64,000 nucleotides of DNA from Polyangiaceae bacterium. Lineage in GTDB: Bacteria > Myxococcota_A > Polyangia > Polyangiales > Polyangiaceae. Positions 51,201 to 60,800 of the stretch are shown here, piece by piece (the first letter of the stretch is position 1; every line of letters begins with the position of its first letter). The stretch is from the NCBI GenBank assembly GCA_025937895.1, contig JAICQL010000002.1, forward strand, positions 62,001 through 126,000. Reading direction: 5' to 3'. A program made the translations under genes and the position numbers. The notes under the pieces were generated by a model. It did not search any database and was not told the origin of the DNA. It saw only the letters and a program-made list of their open reading frames with translations.

Positions 51201-51228
51201 CTCTCGCGAGCACGCTCTCGCGAGCACG
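51201..51228. repeat. 14-base tandem repeat, two copies
   Basis: CTCTCGCGAGCACG occurs twice in a row (51201-51214, 51215-51228), each containing the palindrome CTCGCGAG. It sits directly after the hairpin at 51167-51191 in non-coding sequence. Confidence 0.85.
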
Positions 51229-51286
51229 GCCCGCTTACCAGAGGAAGGGGCCGTGCGAGAGCAGCAGCGAGCTCAGAGGCCCCTGC

Positions 51287-52336
51287 TCAGACGCCGGGCA
51301 GCCCCGGCGTACGCTCGGGCTCGGGCCAGCCCGCGGTGTCCGACTCCGGCAGAGCCTCCGGCACATCGACGTCTTCGTCCGCCAGCGTGCCCGGCGGACG
51401 CGCGGGGTGCATGCCCGCGTGGATGCTGGCATCGGAGTGCACCACCTCCCCCGTCTCCAGCACCTGCTTGAGGCGCCGCAGATCAGAGGCAATCTCCTGC
51501 CCCGGCTCGGTCTGGAAGATCTGCGCGAGCCTGACCCCCAGAGCACCCGCCGGCGGATCGTAGTTGAGATCGACCACGAGCTCCGTGCCGCGCCCATCGG
51601 GGCCACGCCGGAACTCGACCCGGCCGTTGTTGGGCACGTCTGCCTCTGCCACCGAGCGCCAGGCGATCAGCTCGCCCGGGCGATCCTCGATCAGCTCGGC
51701 GTCCCACTCCACGGCGGTGCCCAGCGGCCCCTTGGCGCGCCAGTGCGAGCGGCCATTGTGCACGCGCACGTACACCAGGTGGGACATGAAGCGGGGCAGG
51801 TTCTCCAGGTCGCGGAAGAACGTGTACACCTCCTCGGGCGTGCGGTTGATGGTGACCGACTGCAACACGGACACACCCTCCTTGGCGGTGTCGGGCTCAC
51901 GACCGAGCTGGATCGCCGTCTGCGCGTCGAGCAGGGTGATGCCCAGCACACTGGCAGCCGCGCCCAGCGTCCGCTCCGCCCCGTTGCTGCGCGGCGCACC
52001 GGCGAGCAGCGCCAGATCCATCACGTCACCCGCCACCCGCGCCCAGGCCCACGTTGCAGCGTGCGAATGCGAGAGCAAGCCGACCCCGCAGGCCAGCTCA
52101 CGCACGCCGAGCGCGCGCATGGTCAGCGCCGTGTCCTCGTCCTCCTCCACGCCGATCCAGCGCGCCAGCTGGCGCGGGGCGACCAGCTGCGCCAGGCCCA
52201 GCCCGACGCTGAACCAGCCGAGAAAATTGGCGCGACGCCGCGCCGGTGTGGCGCGCGCGAGCGCCCATGGCGGAGTGCGCTGGCCCGAGCGCGTGAGGGC
52301 GCTGGCCCCCTTGTCCTTGGTTATGAGAGAGCTCAT
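51287..52336 (-). CDS. SRPBCC (polyketide cyclase-like) membrane protein
   Basis: 349 residues. An N-terminal region with two to four hydrophobic segments (about 38-150, e.g. NFLGWFSVGLGLAQLVAP) is followed by a START/SRPBCC domain (about 155-300): SVTINRTPEEVYTFFRDLENLPRFMSHL, then ELIAWRSVAEADVPNNGRVEF. The tail is acidic and Pro-rich. The SRPBCC fold binds hydrophobic ligands. The same combination with hemerythrin, zinc dehydrogenase and SDR genes is common in stress-resistance islands; that context is from family knowledge. Confidence 0.87.
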   Translation of the reverse strand: MSSLITKDKGASALTRSGQRTPPWALARATPARRRANFLGWFSVGLGLAQLVAPRQLARWIGVEEDEDTALTMRALGVRELACGVGLLSHSHAATWAWARVAGDVMDLALLAGAPRSNGAERTLGAAASVLGITLLDAQTAIQLGREPDTAKEGVSVLQSVTINRTPEEVYTFFRDLENLPRFMSHLVYVRVHNGRSHWRAKGPLGTAVEWDAELIEDRPGELIAWRSVAEADVPNNGRVEFRRGPDGRGTELVVDLNYDPPAGALGVRLAQIFQTEPGQEIASDLRRLKQVLETGEVVHSDASIHAGMHPARPPGTLADEDVDVPEALPESDTAGWPEPERTPGLPGV

Positions 52337-52557
52337 CTTGGTTCCACCTCGAGTCAGGAATTGGGCTCCTCACTTGCAAGCATCGAACCATCACGCCGCC
52401 GGCGGCGCCGCGCCTGCTGCATCGTGCACGAGCTGAGCGGCGCCCTGCGCATGGGACACGGGGCGCACCAAAAGCCCTCGCCCGTGTCAACTTGCCGCAC
52501 GGCTTACTGCGAGCTCGGGGAGTGGTCGGAAGCGCTGCCGTGCGCTAGCACTTAGCT

Positions 52558-52908
52558 GTGAAGAGCGTGGACTTGGTGGGCTGGATCAGCTCACTCATCT
52601 TACTGGTGACTCTGGGCCAGCAGGTACGGAAGCAGTGGCGCTCGCGCGATAGCCGCGGCGTCTCCACCTGGCTGTTCGTGGGACAGATGGCGGCGTCGGT
52701 GGGCTTCTCGCTGTACAGCTACTTGCTGGGCAACTGGGTGTTCCTCACCACCAACTTGCTGCTCCTGGCCAACGCCATGCTGGGAGAGTGGGTCACGTTG
52801 CGCAATCGCCGCTCGGCGCCGCGGAGCCAGCCAGGGCTGTCTCGCAGTGCAGAGTCCAGTGGCGAGGGGCTCGCCGCTGCGTCGGCGCCAGTGAAACAGA
52901 CTGGTTGA
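52558..52908 (+). CDS. PQ-loop / SemiSWEET-like small membrane protein
   Basis: 116 residues. Three transmembrane helices: VDLVGWISSLILLVTLGQQV, WLFVGQMAASVGFSLYSYLL and WVFLTTNLLLLANAMLGEWV. The phrase QWRSRDSRGVSTWLFVGQ is the PQ-loop type turn seen in SemiSWEET sugar transporters, here without the canonical PQ pair. It may dimerise to form a small solute channel. GTG start. The polar tail of about 35 residues is not conserved. Confidence 0.75.
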   Translation: MKSVDLVGWISSLILLVTLGQQVRKQWRSRDSRGVSTWLFVGQMAASVGFSLYSYLLGNWVFLTTNLLLLANAMLGEWVTLRNRRSAPRSQPGLSRSAESSGEGLAAASAPVKQTG

Positions 52909-52996
52909 GCGCGCGGGCGGTAGGCAGCCGCCGCCTGCGGAGCTCTGGTGCTGGCAGCGCTTGCACCGCCGCGCAGCGCCAAGTTATGCCGACCGC

Positions 52997-54022
52997 ATGC
53001 AACAGCTTGGCTTCGGTGCACGCCTGACATCCATTTTTGTCGTCGCCGTGACAGCATGCTCCTCCTCCGACAGCACCCTCCTGGCGGGCGCAAGCGGTGA
53101 GAGCAGGGGGAACGACAGTGCAATCTCTCCGGCCGTGATGGTGGCGGTGGCCACGCGTTCGCCGGAGGGCAGCAATTTCTACGTGGGCGCGTATCCCGAG
53201 CTGCCCGCCGAGGTGGATCTGGCCACGATGCTGGAGACGCCGAGCGGCCAGAACGCAGCGGCGTTCAACGGCTTCATCTACGTGTGGTCGCCCGAAACCG
53301 GCGTCTACACGCGCTACAGCGTGGATGAGCAGCTGCGCCTGAGCCAGAGCGGTGCCGTGAGCTTCGTGAACGAGGGTGGCACCGGCAACGTGATGACCCA
53401 CTTCATCTCGCCGGAGCGCGCCTACAGCATGACGCGCGACAACCTGCGCATCGTGGTGTGGAACCCCACGGAGATGACGGTGATTGGCGGCATCGACACC
53501 AGCGCCGCGATCGATCCCCGCTACACCGAGTTCGACTACGGCGAGCCGGTGCTGTTCGGGGACTACGTCGCCTGGCCCATCCTCTGGTACAGCTACGATG
53601 ACTTCGACTTCAAGCCGGCGCTGGAGGTAATCCTGGCCTCTGCTTCGTCGGAGGAGCCCGCGTTCGCGGTGAGCGACTTGCGCTGTGGCGGCGGCTGGTC
53701 GCTGTTCAGCGATGATGAGGGCGATCTGCACGCGCCGTGCGGCCTCCGAGAGCAGCCGTACCGGGCGCGTGACCACGCGCTGCGCCACGGCTGCCAAGGC
53801 CAGCGCCAGCAGCGCCGAGACCAGCAGCACCGCCCCGGCGATCTGCAGGAAGCGCTCCGTGCGCTCCTTCATGTCGAGGGTGGAGAAGGTCACGCGCAGG
53901 GTGCCGGCGACCTGACCGGCAGCGCTGATGGCGTGGGTCAGGTGCAGCTGCTCGCCGCGAAAGCCGTCGGGCAGCGGCGCTGCGGGCAGGGTCTCGGGCA
54001 GGTCGGCGCCGGCGCGGCGTGA
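52997..54022 (+). pseudogene. Lipoprotein fused at its 3' end to antisense of a kinase gene
   Basis: The ATG at 52997 gives a signal peptide with lipobox (VTAC, C21) and a plausible propeller-like secreted domain (FNGFIYVWSPETGVYTRYS, MTRDNLRIVVWNPTEMTVIGG) up to DDEGDLHA near position 53735. Beyond that the reading frame is simply the reverse strand of a CHASE8-HAMP sensor gene, so the last 95 or so residues (Arg/Gln/Gly-rich) are not real homology. The gene has lost its 3' end by a deletion, inversion or assembly join. No family could be named for the intact part. Confidence 0.65.
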
Positions 54023-54421
54023 CCACAGAGCCAGCCGGGTGCCGTCCTGCGCGTAGATGGCGCCGGCCTCGGCACTCGGTTCCGAGGCCAGCACGTTCAG
54101 GATGACGGCGGCGGAGTCCTGATCTTGAAATGCGGTTGGGCCGTAGGCGCTCTGCGCCACCGAGGCCACCAGCACGCTGAGCGTACGCTGCTTGGCCTGG
54201 GCAAACGACGCGCGATCGTAGACGACGAACGCGCCGCAGGCGAGCAGCAGCGCGAGCACGGCCGTGCCCACCGCCAGCGCGATGAGCTTGGCGAGGCGAT
54301 GGTATCCCCCATGGTAATTGCGGCGGCCAGAGCTGCCGTGCTTCCCCCTGACTTCGCTGATACGCCGCCGTCCTCCTCGAGAGAGGCGACTATTGGAACT
54401 GATCGGCGGCACCCGGCGCAT
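53736..54421 (-). pseudogene. Sensor kinase fragment (CHASE8-HAMP), 3' part missing
   Basis: From an ATG at 54421: a basic N-terminus, transmembrane helix (KLIALAVGTAVLALLLACGAFVV), a CHASE8-type extracytoplasmic sensor domain (RASFAQAKQRTLSVLVASVAQ to TLRVTFSTLDMKERTERFL), a second helix (IAGAVLLVSALLALALAAVAQ) and the start of a HAMP domain (RPVRLLSEAARRV). The sequence then ends abruptly at the junction near 53735; HAMP second helix, kinase or GGDEF output are missing. It lies 40 bases downstream of the peptide/oligosaccharide ABC operon in the same orientation. Confidence 0.7.
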
Positions 54422-54461
54422 TTGGATCACCCTCCCGGGGGGCGATGGTCCGCCGGCGCGC

Positions 54462-55298
54462 TCAGATCTTCAGGTGATCGGGATCCGGCTCCAGCACGCT
54501 GGCCAGCAAGCGGCGCGTGTACTCGTGCTGGGGCTCGTCGAACACCTGCCGTGTCTCGCCCAGCTCCACGATCTCGCCGCGGGTCATCACTGCCACTCGC
54601 TGAGCCACGTGACGCACCACGGAGAGATCGTGGGCGATGAACAGGTACGTGAGCCCGAACTCTTCCTGCAGGTCCTTGAGCAGGTTGACGACCTGCGCCT
54701 GCACTGACACGTCCAGGGCCGACACCGCCTCGTCCGCCACCACCAGGATGGGCTCCAGCACCAGCGCGCGGGCGATGCCGATGCGCTGGCGCTGACCACC
54801 GGAGAAGGCGTTCGGATAGCGCCCGCGGTACTCGGGGCGAATGCCCACGCGGCGCAGCATGTGGACGACGCGATCCTCCAGCTCGCCGCCGCGGGCCCGC
54901 CTGTGGATCACCAGCGGCTCGGCCACGATCTGCTCGACCGTCATGCGCGGATTGAGCGAGCTGAATGGATCCTGGAAAATCATCTGGAGCTGCGGGCGCA
55001 CCCGCTTCAGCTCGCGGCTGCTCAGCGTGGCCAGATCCACCGGCTCCTGGCCGTAGAACAGCGCGCTGCCGGAGGTGGGGTCGCTCACCCGCAGGATGGT
55101 GCGCGCCAGCGTGCTCTTGCCGCTGCCGCTCTCGCCGACGATGCCCAGCGTCTCCCCCCGCGCCAGCTCGAAGCTGATGTCATTGCAGGCCTTGACCACG
55201 CCCACCTGGCGCTGGAAGAAGCCCTTGGACAGCACCGGGAAGTGCTTGCACAGCTTGCGCACGGAGAGCAGCGTGGCGCTCTGCTCGATCATGCTCAT
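54462..55298 (-). CDS. Oligopeptide/oligosaccharide ABC transporter ATPase (DppF type)
   Basis: 278 residues. Walker A GESGSGKST, Q-loop MIFQDPFSSLNPR, signature AFSGGQRQRIGIARAL, Walker B LVVADEAVSALDV and H-loop FIAHDLSVVRH are all intact. It is the second ATPase of a family-5 uptake system energising import across the inner membrane. The ATG at 55298 overlaps the stop of the DppD-type gene (ATGA). The C-terminal oligopeptide-transporter extension is short. Confidence 0.93.
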   Translation of the reverse strand: MSMIEQSATLLSVRKLCKHFPVLSKGFFQRQVGVVKACNDISFELARGETLGIVGESGSGKSTLARTILRVSDPTSGSALFYGQEPVDLATLSSRELKRVRPQLQMIFQDPFSSLNPRMTVEQIVAEPLVIHRRARGGELEDRVVHMLRRVGIRPEYRGRYPNAFSGGQRQRIGIARALVLEPILVVADEAVSALDVSVQAQVVNLLKDLQEEFGLTYLFIAHDLSVVRHVAQRVAVMTRGEIVELGETRQVFDEPQHEYTRRLLASVLEPDPDHLKI

Positions 55299-56680
55299 GA
55301 GCGCGGCTCCTCGTCCTCGTCGCTCTCGCGCACCGACTGCACGTCGCTGCCGTCGAACCACTCGGCTTCGGTGCGATCAGCGGCGAGCTTGTCCTCCGGC
55401 CGCTCGTCGAGCACCAGAGTGCCCGCGGCGGTGCCGCGCGGATCCGGGCCAAGGCCATCGGCGGCCGCCACGCCGACGGTGGCCGGCAGCCCAGCGGACA
55501 GGTCTGCACCCGGCCGCACCAGCCCCACCGCGGGCGGCACCGCCGTCTGCGTGACCCGCTCGGAGTGATCCTCCAGCGGCCGAGCCAAGGGCGGTGGCTC
55601 CGATGGCGCAACCTCCGCGGGCCGCTGCATCAGCCGCTCCAGCGCCACCTCGCGCGTGCGCCAGCAGGCCACGAAGCGCTCCTCGCTGGGCGCGCCCGGC
55701 GCGCTGAAGGCCTCCAGCGGCGGCGGCGCGCCCACGTTGCAGCGGCCCGCAACCGCATACGTGCAGCGCGTGTGAAACGGGCAGCCCGGCGGGATGTCGC
55801 TGAGCGCCGGCACCGAGCCGCGGATGCTGGGCAGGCGCTTGCCGATCGGGGTCAGACTTGGCAAGGACTCCAGCAGCCCGATGGTGTACGGGTGGCGAGG
55901 CTTCTTCAGGATGCCGCGCACGGGGCCGCGCTCCACCACCCGGCCCAGGTACATCACCACCACCTCATCGGCCATCTGCGCCACCACCCCCAGGTCGTGC
56001 GTGATGAGCAGGATGGCCAGGTTCAGCTTCTGCTGCAGGCTCTTCAGCAAGGAGAGCACCTGCGCCTGGATGGTCACGTCCAGCGCGGTGGTGGGCTCAT
56101 CCGCGATCACCAGCTCCGGGTTGCTCACCAGCGCCATGGCGATCACCGCGCGCTGGCGCATGCCGCCCGAGAGCTCGTGCGGATACTGGCGCAGGCACAG
56201 CGCCGGATCCTGGATGCCCACTCGCTCGAGCATGTCGAGCGCGAGCTGCGTCGCCTCTTTCTTGCTCAGCTTCTGGTGGGTACGGCTCGCCTCCAGGATC
56301 TGAGTGCCGATGGTGTGCACCGGGCTCAGCGCGGCCGTGGCCTCCTGAAAGATGAGCGCCGCGCGGCCGCCGCGCAGCTCGAACAGCGCCGGCGAGCTCT
56401 CGCGCTCCTCCAGCACCTCCAGCGGAGGCTCACCCGGGCCGCGGTGCAGGCGCACCGAGCCCCCCACGATGCGCCCGGGCGGCTGGATCAGCCGCAACAC
56501 GGACTGGGCCGTGACGCTCTTGCCGCAGCCGGACTCGCCCACCAGGGCCAGGGTGCGGCCGCGGGCCAGCGCAAAGCTGACCCCATTCACGGCGCGCAGC
56601 TCGCCCTCCTCCGTGTAGAAGTGAGTGCGGAGGTCGGTGACCTCGAGCAGCGGGTTGGGCTCCGTCGTGGCAAGCGTCAT
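55295..56680 (-). CDS. ABC transporter ATPase (DppD type) with long C-terminal extension
   Basis: 461 residues. Walker A GESGCGKSV, Q-loop LIFQEATAALSPVHTIG, signature ELSGGMRQRAVIAMAL, Walker B LVIADEPTTALDV and H-loop LITHDLGVVAQM. The Dpp/Opp C-terminal domain with CPFHTRCTYAVAGRC (the Fe-S-type cysteine cluster region) follows. Then about 120 extra residues (from about 345) are Pro/Ala/Asp/Glu-rich and look disordered; typical DppD is about 325-340 residues. The Q-loop EATAALSP differs from the usual EPMTSLNP. It starts 11 bases after the DppC gene. Confidence 0.92.
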   Translation of the reverse strand: MTLATTEPNPLLEVTDLRTHFYTEEGELRAVNGVSFALARGRTLALVGESGCGKSVTAQSVLRLIQPPGRIVGGSVRLHRGPGEPPLEVLEERESSPALFELRGGRAALIFQEATAALSPVHTIGTQILEASRTHQKLSKKEATQLALDMLERVGIQDPALCLRQYPHELSGGMRQRAVIAMALVSNPELVIADEPTTALDVTIQAQVLSLLKSLQQKLNLAILLITHDLGVVAQMADEVVVMYLGRVVERGPVRGILKKPRHPYTIGLLESLPSLTPIGKRLPSIRGSVPALSDIPPGCPFHTRCTYAVAGRCNVGAPPPLEAFSAPGAPSEERFVACWRTREVALERLMQRPAEVAPSEPPPLARPLEDHSERVTQTAVPPAVGLVRPGADLSAGLPATVGVAAADGLGPDPRGTAAGTLVLDERPEDKLAADRTEAEWFDGSDVQSVRESDEDEEPRS

Positions 56681-56691
56681 CGCAACCGTCC

Positions 56692-57891
56692 TCAGCTGGA
56701 GCTGGACCCGTACGGATCCGCCGCGTCGCGCACGCCGTCACCCAGGAAGTTGAAGCTCAGCACCGTGAGCACGATGAACAGCACCGGCGTGAGCAGCCAG
56801 GGGTAGTAACGCACCGCCTTCACGTCCAGGCAATCTTGCAGCATCACACCCCAGCTGACGATGGGCGGGCGCAGCCCCAGCCCCAGGAAGCTCAGCGCCG
56901 TCTCGCCCAGGATGACCCCCGGCACGCTGAGGGTGAGCGCCACCACGATGTGGCTGGTGAAGCCAGGCAGCAGGTGGCGAAACAAGACACGCGTGTGGCT
57001 GGCGCCCATCAGCCGCGCCGCCACCGCGTACTCTTCCTCGCGCAGGGCCAGGATCTTGCCGCGCACCACCCGCGCCAGGCCGGTCCAGTTCAGCAGGCTG
57101 AGCAGCAGGGTGATCGCAAAATAGATGGCCAGCGCCGACCAGTCGCCGGGCAGTAGCGCGCTCAGCGCGATCCACAGCGGCAGCTGGGGAAAGGCGTTCA
57201 CCACCTCGATGGTGCGCTGGATGAAGTTATCGGTGCGGCCGCCCACGTAGCCGCTCAGCCCGCCCAGACACAGGCCCAACACGAAGGTGAAGAACACGCC
57301 GATCATGCCCACGGACAGCGAGATGCGCGCGCCGTGGATGGTGCGGCTCAGGATGTCGCGGCCATAGCGATCGGCCCCCAGCAGGAAGAAGCTGGAGGGC
57401 GCGACCGTGCTGCCGTCGGGCGAGCGGATCTCGCGCGGCTCCACCGAGAGCACGCGCCGCTCGAGCGGGATCAAGCCCCACAGCTGGTACGTCTCTCCCC
57501 GTGCGAACCAGCGCAGCTTCAGCGGCTCGCCCGGCAGCTCCACGTATTGCTTGCGGAACGTGATCGGGTCCACGTACAGCTGCAGCGCATACGTGTGCAG
57601 CCCCTGCTCCATGCTGAAGCGCACGGACTGCGGCGGCGCATAGGGGTAATCCAGGTGCCGCGCGTGCGGATCATACGGCGCCAGCGGCTCCGAGAAGAGC
57701 GCCAGGGCGTACAGCACGAGCAGCACGAACAGGGACCCCACCGCCAGGCGGTGCTTGCTGAAGCGCAGGTTGATCAGCTGCCACTGCGACAGGGTGCCCG
57801 GCGCCGCCGAGCCGTGCTCCTCCTCCGGCAGGATGGAGGGCACGCCTGCCTCATCCACGGCCGGCGCCTCGCGAGGCATCGAGCTCGCCAT
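56692..57891 (-). CDS. ABC transporter permease (DppC type) with periplasmic insert
   Basis: 399 residues. An N-terminal OppC-N type region with the first helix (AVGSLFVLLVLYALALFSEPLAPYDP) is followed by an extra periplasmic segment of about 90 residues (about 75-170), making it longer than the usual 290-310. The binding-protein-dependent transport domain has GADRYGRDILSRTIHGARISL and the EAA loop EEEYAVAARLMGASHTRVLFRHLLPG that docks on the ATPase. One base separates its start from the stop of the SBP-permease gene upstream. Confidence 0.92.
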   Translation of the reverse strand: MASSMPREAPAVDEAGVPSILPEEEHGSAAPGTLSQWQLINLRFSKHRLAVGSLFVLLVLYALALFSEPLAPYDPHARHLDYPYAPPQSVRFSMEQGLHTYALQLYVDPITFRKQYVELPGEPLKLRWFARGETYQLWGLIPLERRVLSVEPREIRSPDGSTVAPSSFFLLGADRYGRDILSRTIHGARISLSVGMIGVFFTFVLGLCLGGLSGYVGGRTDNFIQRTIEVVNAFPQLPLWIALSALLPGDWSALAIYFAITLLLSLLNWTGLARVVRGKILALREEEYAVAARLMGASHTRVLFRHLLPGFTSHIVVALTLSVPGVILGETALSFLGLGLRPPIVSWGVMLQDCLDVKAVRYYPWLLTPVLFIVLTVLSFNFLGDGVRDAADPYGSSSS

Positions 57892-57892
57892 C

Positions 57893-60800
57893 TCAGCTCA
57901 CCCCCTTCTCGTAGCGAATGCGCGGATCCAGCCACAGGAGCAGCACATCCGCGATCAAGGTGCCGAACACGGAGAGCAGGCTGAGCACCATCAGCATGGA
58001 GCCCGCCAGGTACGTGTCCTCGTTCACCAGCGCCTCGATCTGTAGCGGGCCCACGATGGGCAGGCTGAGCACGATACCCACGATGGCGCCGCCCGAGACC
58101 AGCTGCGGGAAGAGATGGCCGATGCCCGAGACGAAGGGGTTGAGCGCCACCCGCACCGGGTACTTGAACAGCAGCTTCAGCGGCCTCACGCCGCGGGCGC
58201 GCGCCGTGATCACGTACGGCTTCTTCAGCTCGTCGAGCAGGTTGGCGCGCATCACGCGGGCCAGGCCGGCGGTGCCCGAGACGCCCATCACCACCACCGG
58301 GATCCAGACGTGCTTCAGCAGGTCGAGCACCTTGCCCGTCGTCCACTCCGGCTGCGCCGCATACTGAGGCGAGAACAGCCCGGAGACGCCGGCGATCACC
58401 ATCAGCACCAGCGCGAGCAAGAAGGGCGGCACGCTCATGCCCAAGAAGCCGACGAAGGTGAAGAAGTAGTCCCCGATGGAGTACTGGCGCACCGCGGAGT
58501 AGATGCCGATCGGGATGGCCACGATCCAGGTGAACACGATGGTGGCGAACGAGATGATCACGGTGAGCAGGATGCGATCGCCAACCAGATCATTGACGGG
58601 GCGGCCCGTCTCCATCGAGCGGCCCATGAAGCCCTGCAGCAGGCCCAGATCGTCGGGCGACTGCGTCTGAAACCAGTAGGCCCCCATCCAGCGCAGGTAG
58701 CGCTGCCAGACCGGGTCATCGAAATGGAAGCGATGGCGCAGCTCCTCGATCTGGGTGAGCGCGTTGGTGTCGCCCGTCTCCGCGAGCACGAGCAGGCGTG
58801 TGCTCAGGTAATCACCGGGCGGCAGCTCGATGGCGGCAAACACCACCACGCTGATGATCAGCAACGTGGGCAGCAGGATGACCACCCGCCGGGCCACGAA
58901 CGGGTGGCGCACCGCCAGCAAGAGCACGAACAGGGCCGTGATACCGAGCAGGCTGTAGCGGATGATCTGCCCGAGCTGGCGGCTGGACTCACCCGGCGCG
59001 CGAGCTGCGGAGGGAGCGGGCGCAGCCTCGGCCCCGGGCCGCGGCAGCGGCACGATCTGCTCCAGCGCGGCCTTGGTGGCGGCGGCCGCCGCCTGCGAGG
59101 GGTGCTCGAAATAATATGTCTCCAGCCCGGCGTTGCCCGGCGTGCGGGTGGCGCCGCTGTACAGCGCGTTCTGCGGCACGTTGCGCAGATCGTCATCGAC
59201 CACCACCAGGAAGGGCGTGGGCTCGGAGATGTTGATCGACCACAGGTTCTCGGCGGCGATGTCGGTGGCCTCGCGAAAGCGCGCGACCCGCTCTTCCATC
59301 GTGCCGAGCTGCTTGGCCTCCACCAGCGCGCGGTACGCGTCCAGCATCGGGTGGCCCGGCGGCGGGGGGAAGGCGTTCTTGACCCCCGTGGCCTGCGGCG
59401 CGCCAAAGTAGCCGCCGCGATCGAACCAGCGCCCCCAGCTGGTGGCGAACAGCGTCTCGGCGTCCTGCGGGGCAAAGGAGCGGGAGCCGAGCAGCGGGAA
59501 GAAGTCGCTCTCGCTGGTCCAGGCCACCATGTCGTAGTCGCGCGAGTCCCGCTTCTGCTGGAACAGGGTGCGCGACTGCTCGCGCACGATCACGCGCAGC
59601 CCCACCTCGCGCCAGTCGTCCACCACGAACTCCGCCGGCCCCAGCCCGGTGTTGGAGGTGAAGGTGAGGTAGAAGGTCATGCTGCTGCCGTCGCGGAACG
59701 TGCGCATGCCGTCGACGTCGCGCTTCGTCAGCCCCAGCCCGTCGAGCAGGGCGTTTGCGCGTGCCGGCTCGTACTCGATGAAGGCGTTGGCCAGCTGCTC
59801 GTTGTGGAACGGCGACTCCACCCCGGGCTCGACCTGCGAGGGCCGCACGGCATTGTCATAGCGGGCGCGGATGATCGCCTTGCGATTGATGGCCAACGAC
59901 AGCGCCTGGCGGAAGCGCTTGTCTGCCAGCAGCTCCGCCTTCTTGCCCAGCGCGGGCTGCGCGGGATCGGTGTAGCGGATCAGGTTGGGGTGAATGACCC
60001 AGGTGGTGCGCGACGCCGGATACCAGTGCAGCAGACGATAGCCGGCCTCCTGCTGGCGGCTCATCAGCTCGGTGTAGTTCTCGTAGCTGACGTGGCGGCC
60101 CTGCATGGTGACCTCGCCGTTGGCGAAGGTCAGCGGCAGCATCTGCGGCGTCTTCAGGTCGAACTGCAGGCGGTCGATGTAGGGCAGCTGATTGCCCGCG
60201 GGGTCGACGGCGAAGTAGTACGGATTGCGCGTGTAGACGTAGGGCGCGGCCTCGGAGGAGGTGCGCGGGATCCAGGGCCAGAGCCGCGGGCACTCCGGGT
60301 TGTCGTAGCGCATCAGGCGCTCCCACAAGGACAGCTGGCTGGTGAAGCCCAGCTCCTTCATCTCCTTGGCCAGGAACGCCGGATCCGCCGTCTCCGGGTG
60401 GTATTTTTCGAAGTAGTGCTTCGGATAGCGGGTCATCACGAAGCTGTTGTCCGCCAGCACCTCCTGCAGGTTGCCGAAGGGCTCGTCAAAGCTGATGCTG
60501 AAGGTGAGATCGTCGATCTTCTCCAGCCGGGTCTGGCCCAGGCCGGAGCTGAGCCAGGGCGGCGCCGCCCCGTCGCGCAAGGTGGCGTTGGTCTCGTCGT
60601 ATTTCCACCAGAACAGGATGTCGTCGGCGCCGAAGGGGTGCCCGTCCGACCAGCGCACGCCGGGCCGCAGGTGCACCACGTAGTGCCTGCGGTCCTCTGA
60701 CTGCTCCAGGCTCAGCGCCAGGTGCGGCACGATCGGGTAGCCCAGGGGCGACCAGCGAAACAGGTTCGAGTACCCCATGCGGAACTCGACCATGAACACG

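Noticed and set aside
58115..60700. 861-codon open frame on the plus strand antisense to the SBP-permease fusion
   Set aside because: Very high GC makes stop codons rare on the opposite strand. The translation is His/Gln/Arg/Ala-rich with no motif, while the minus strand has clear domains.
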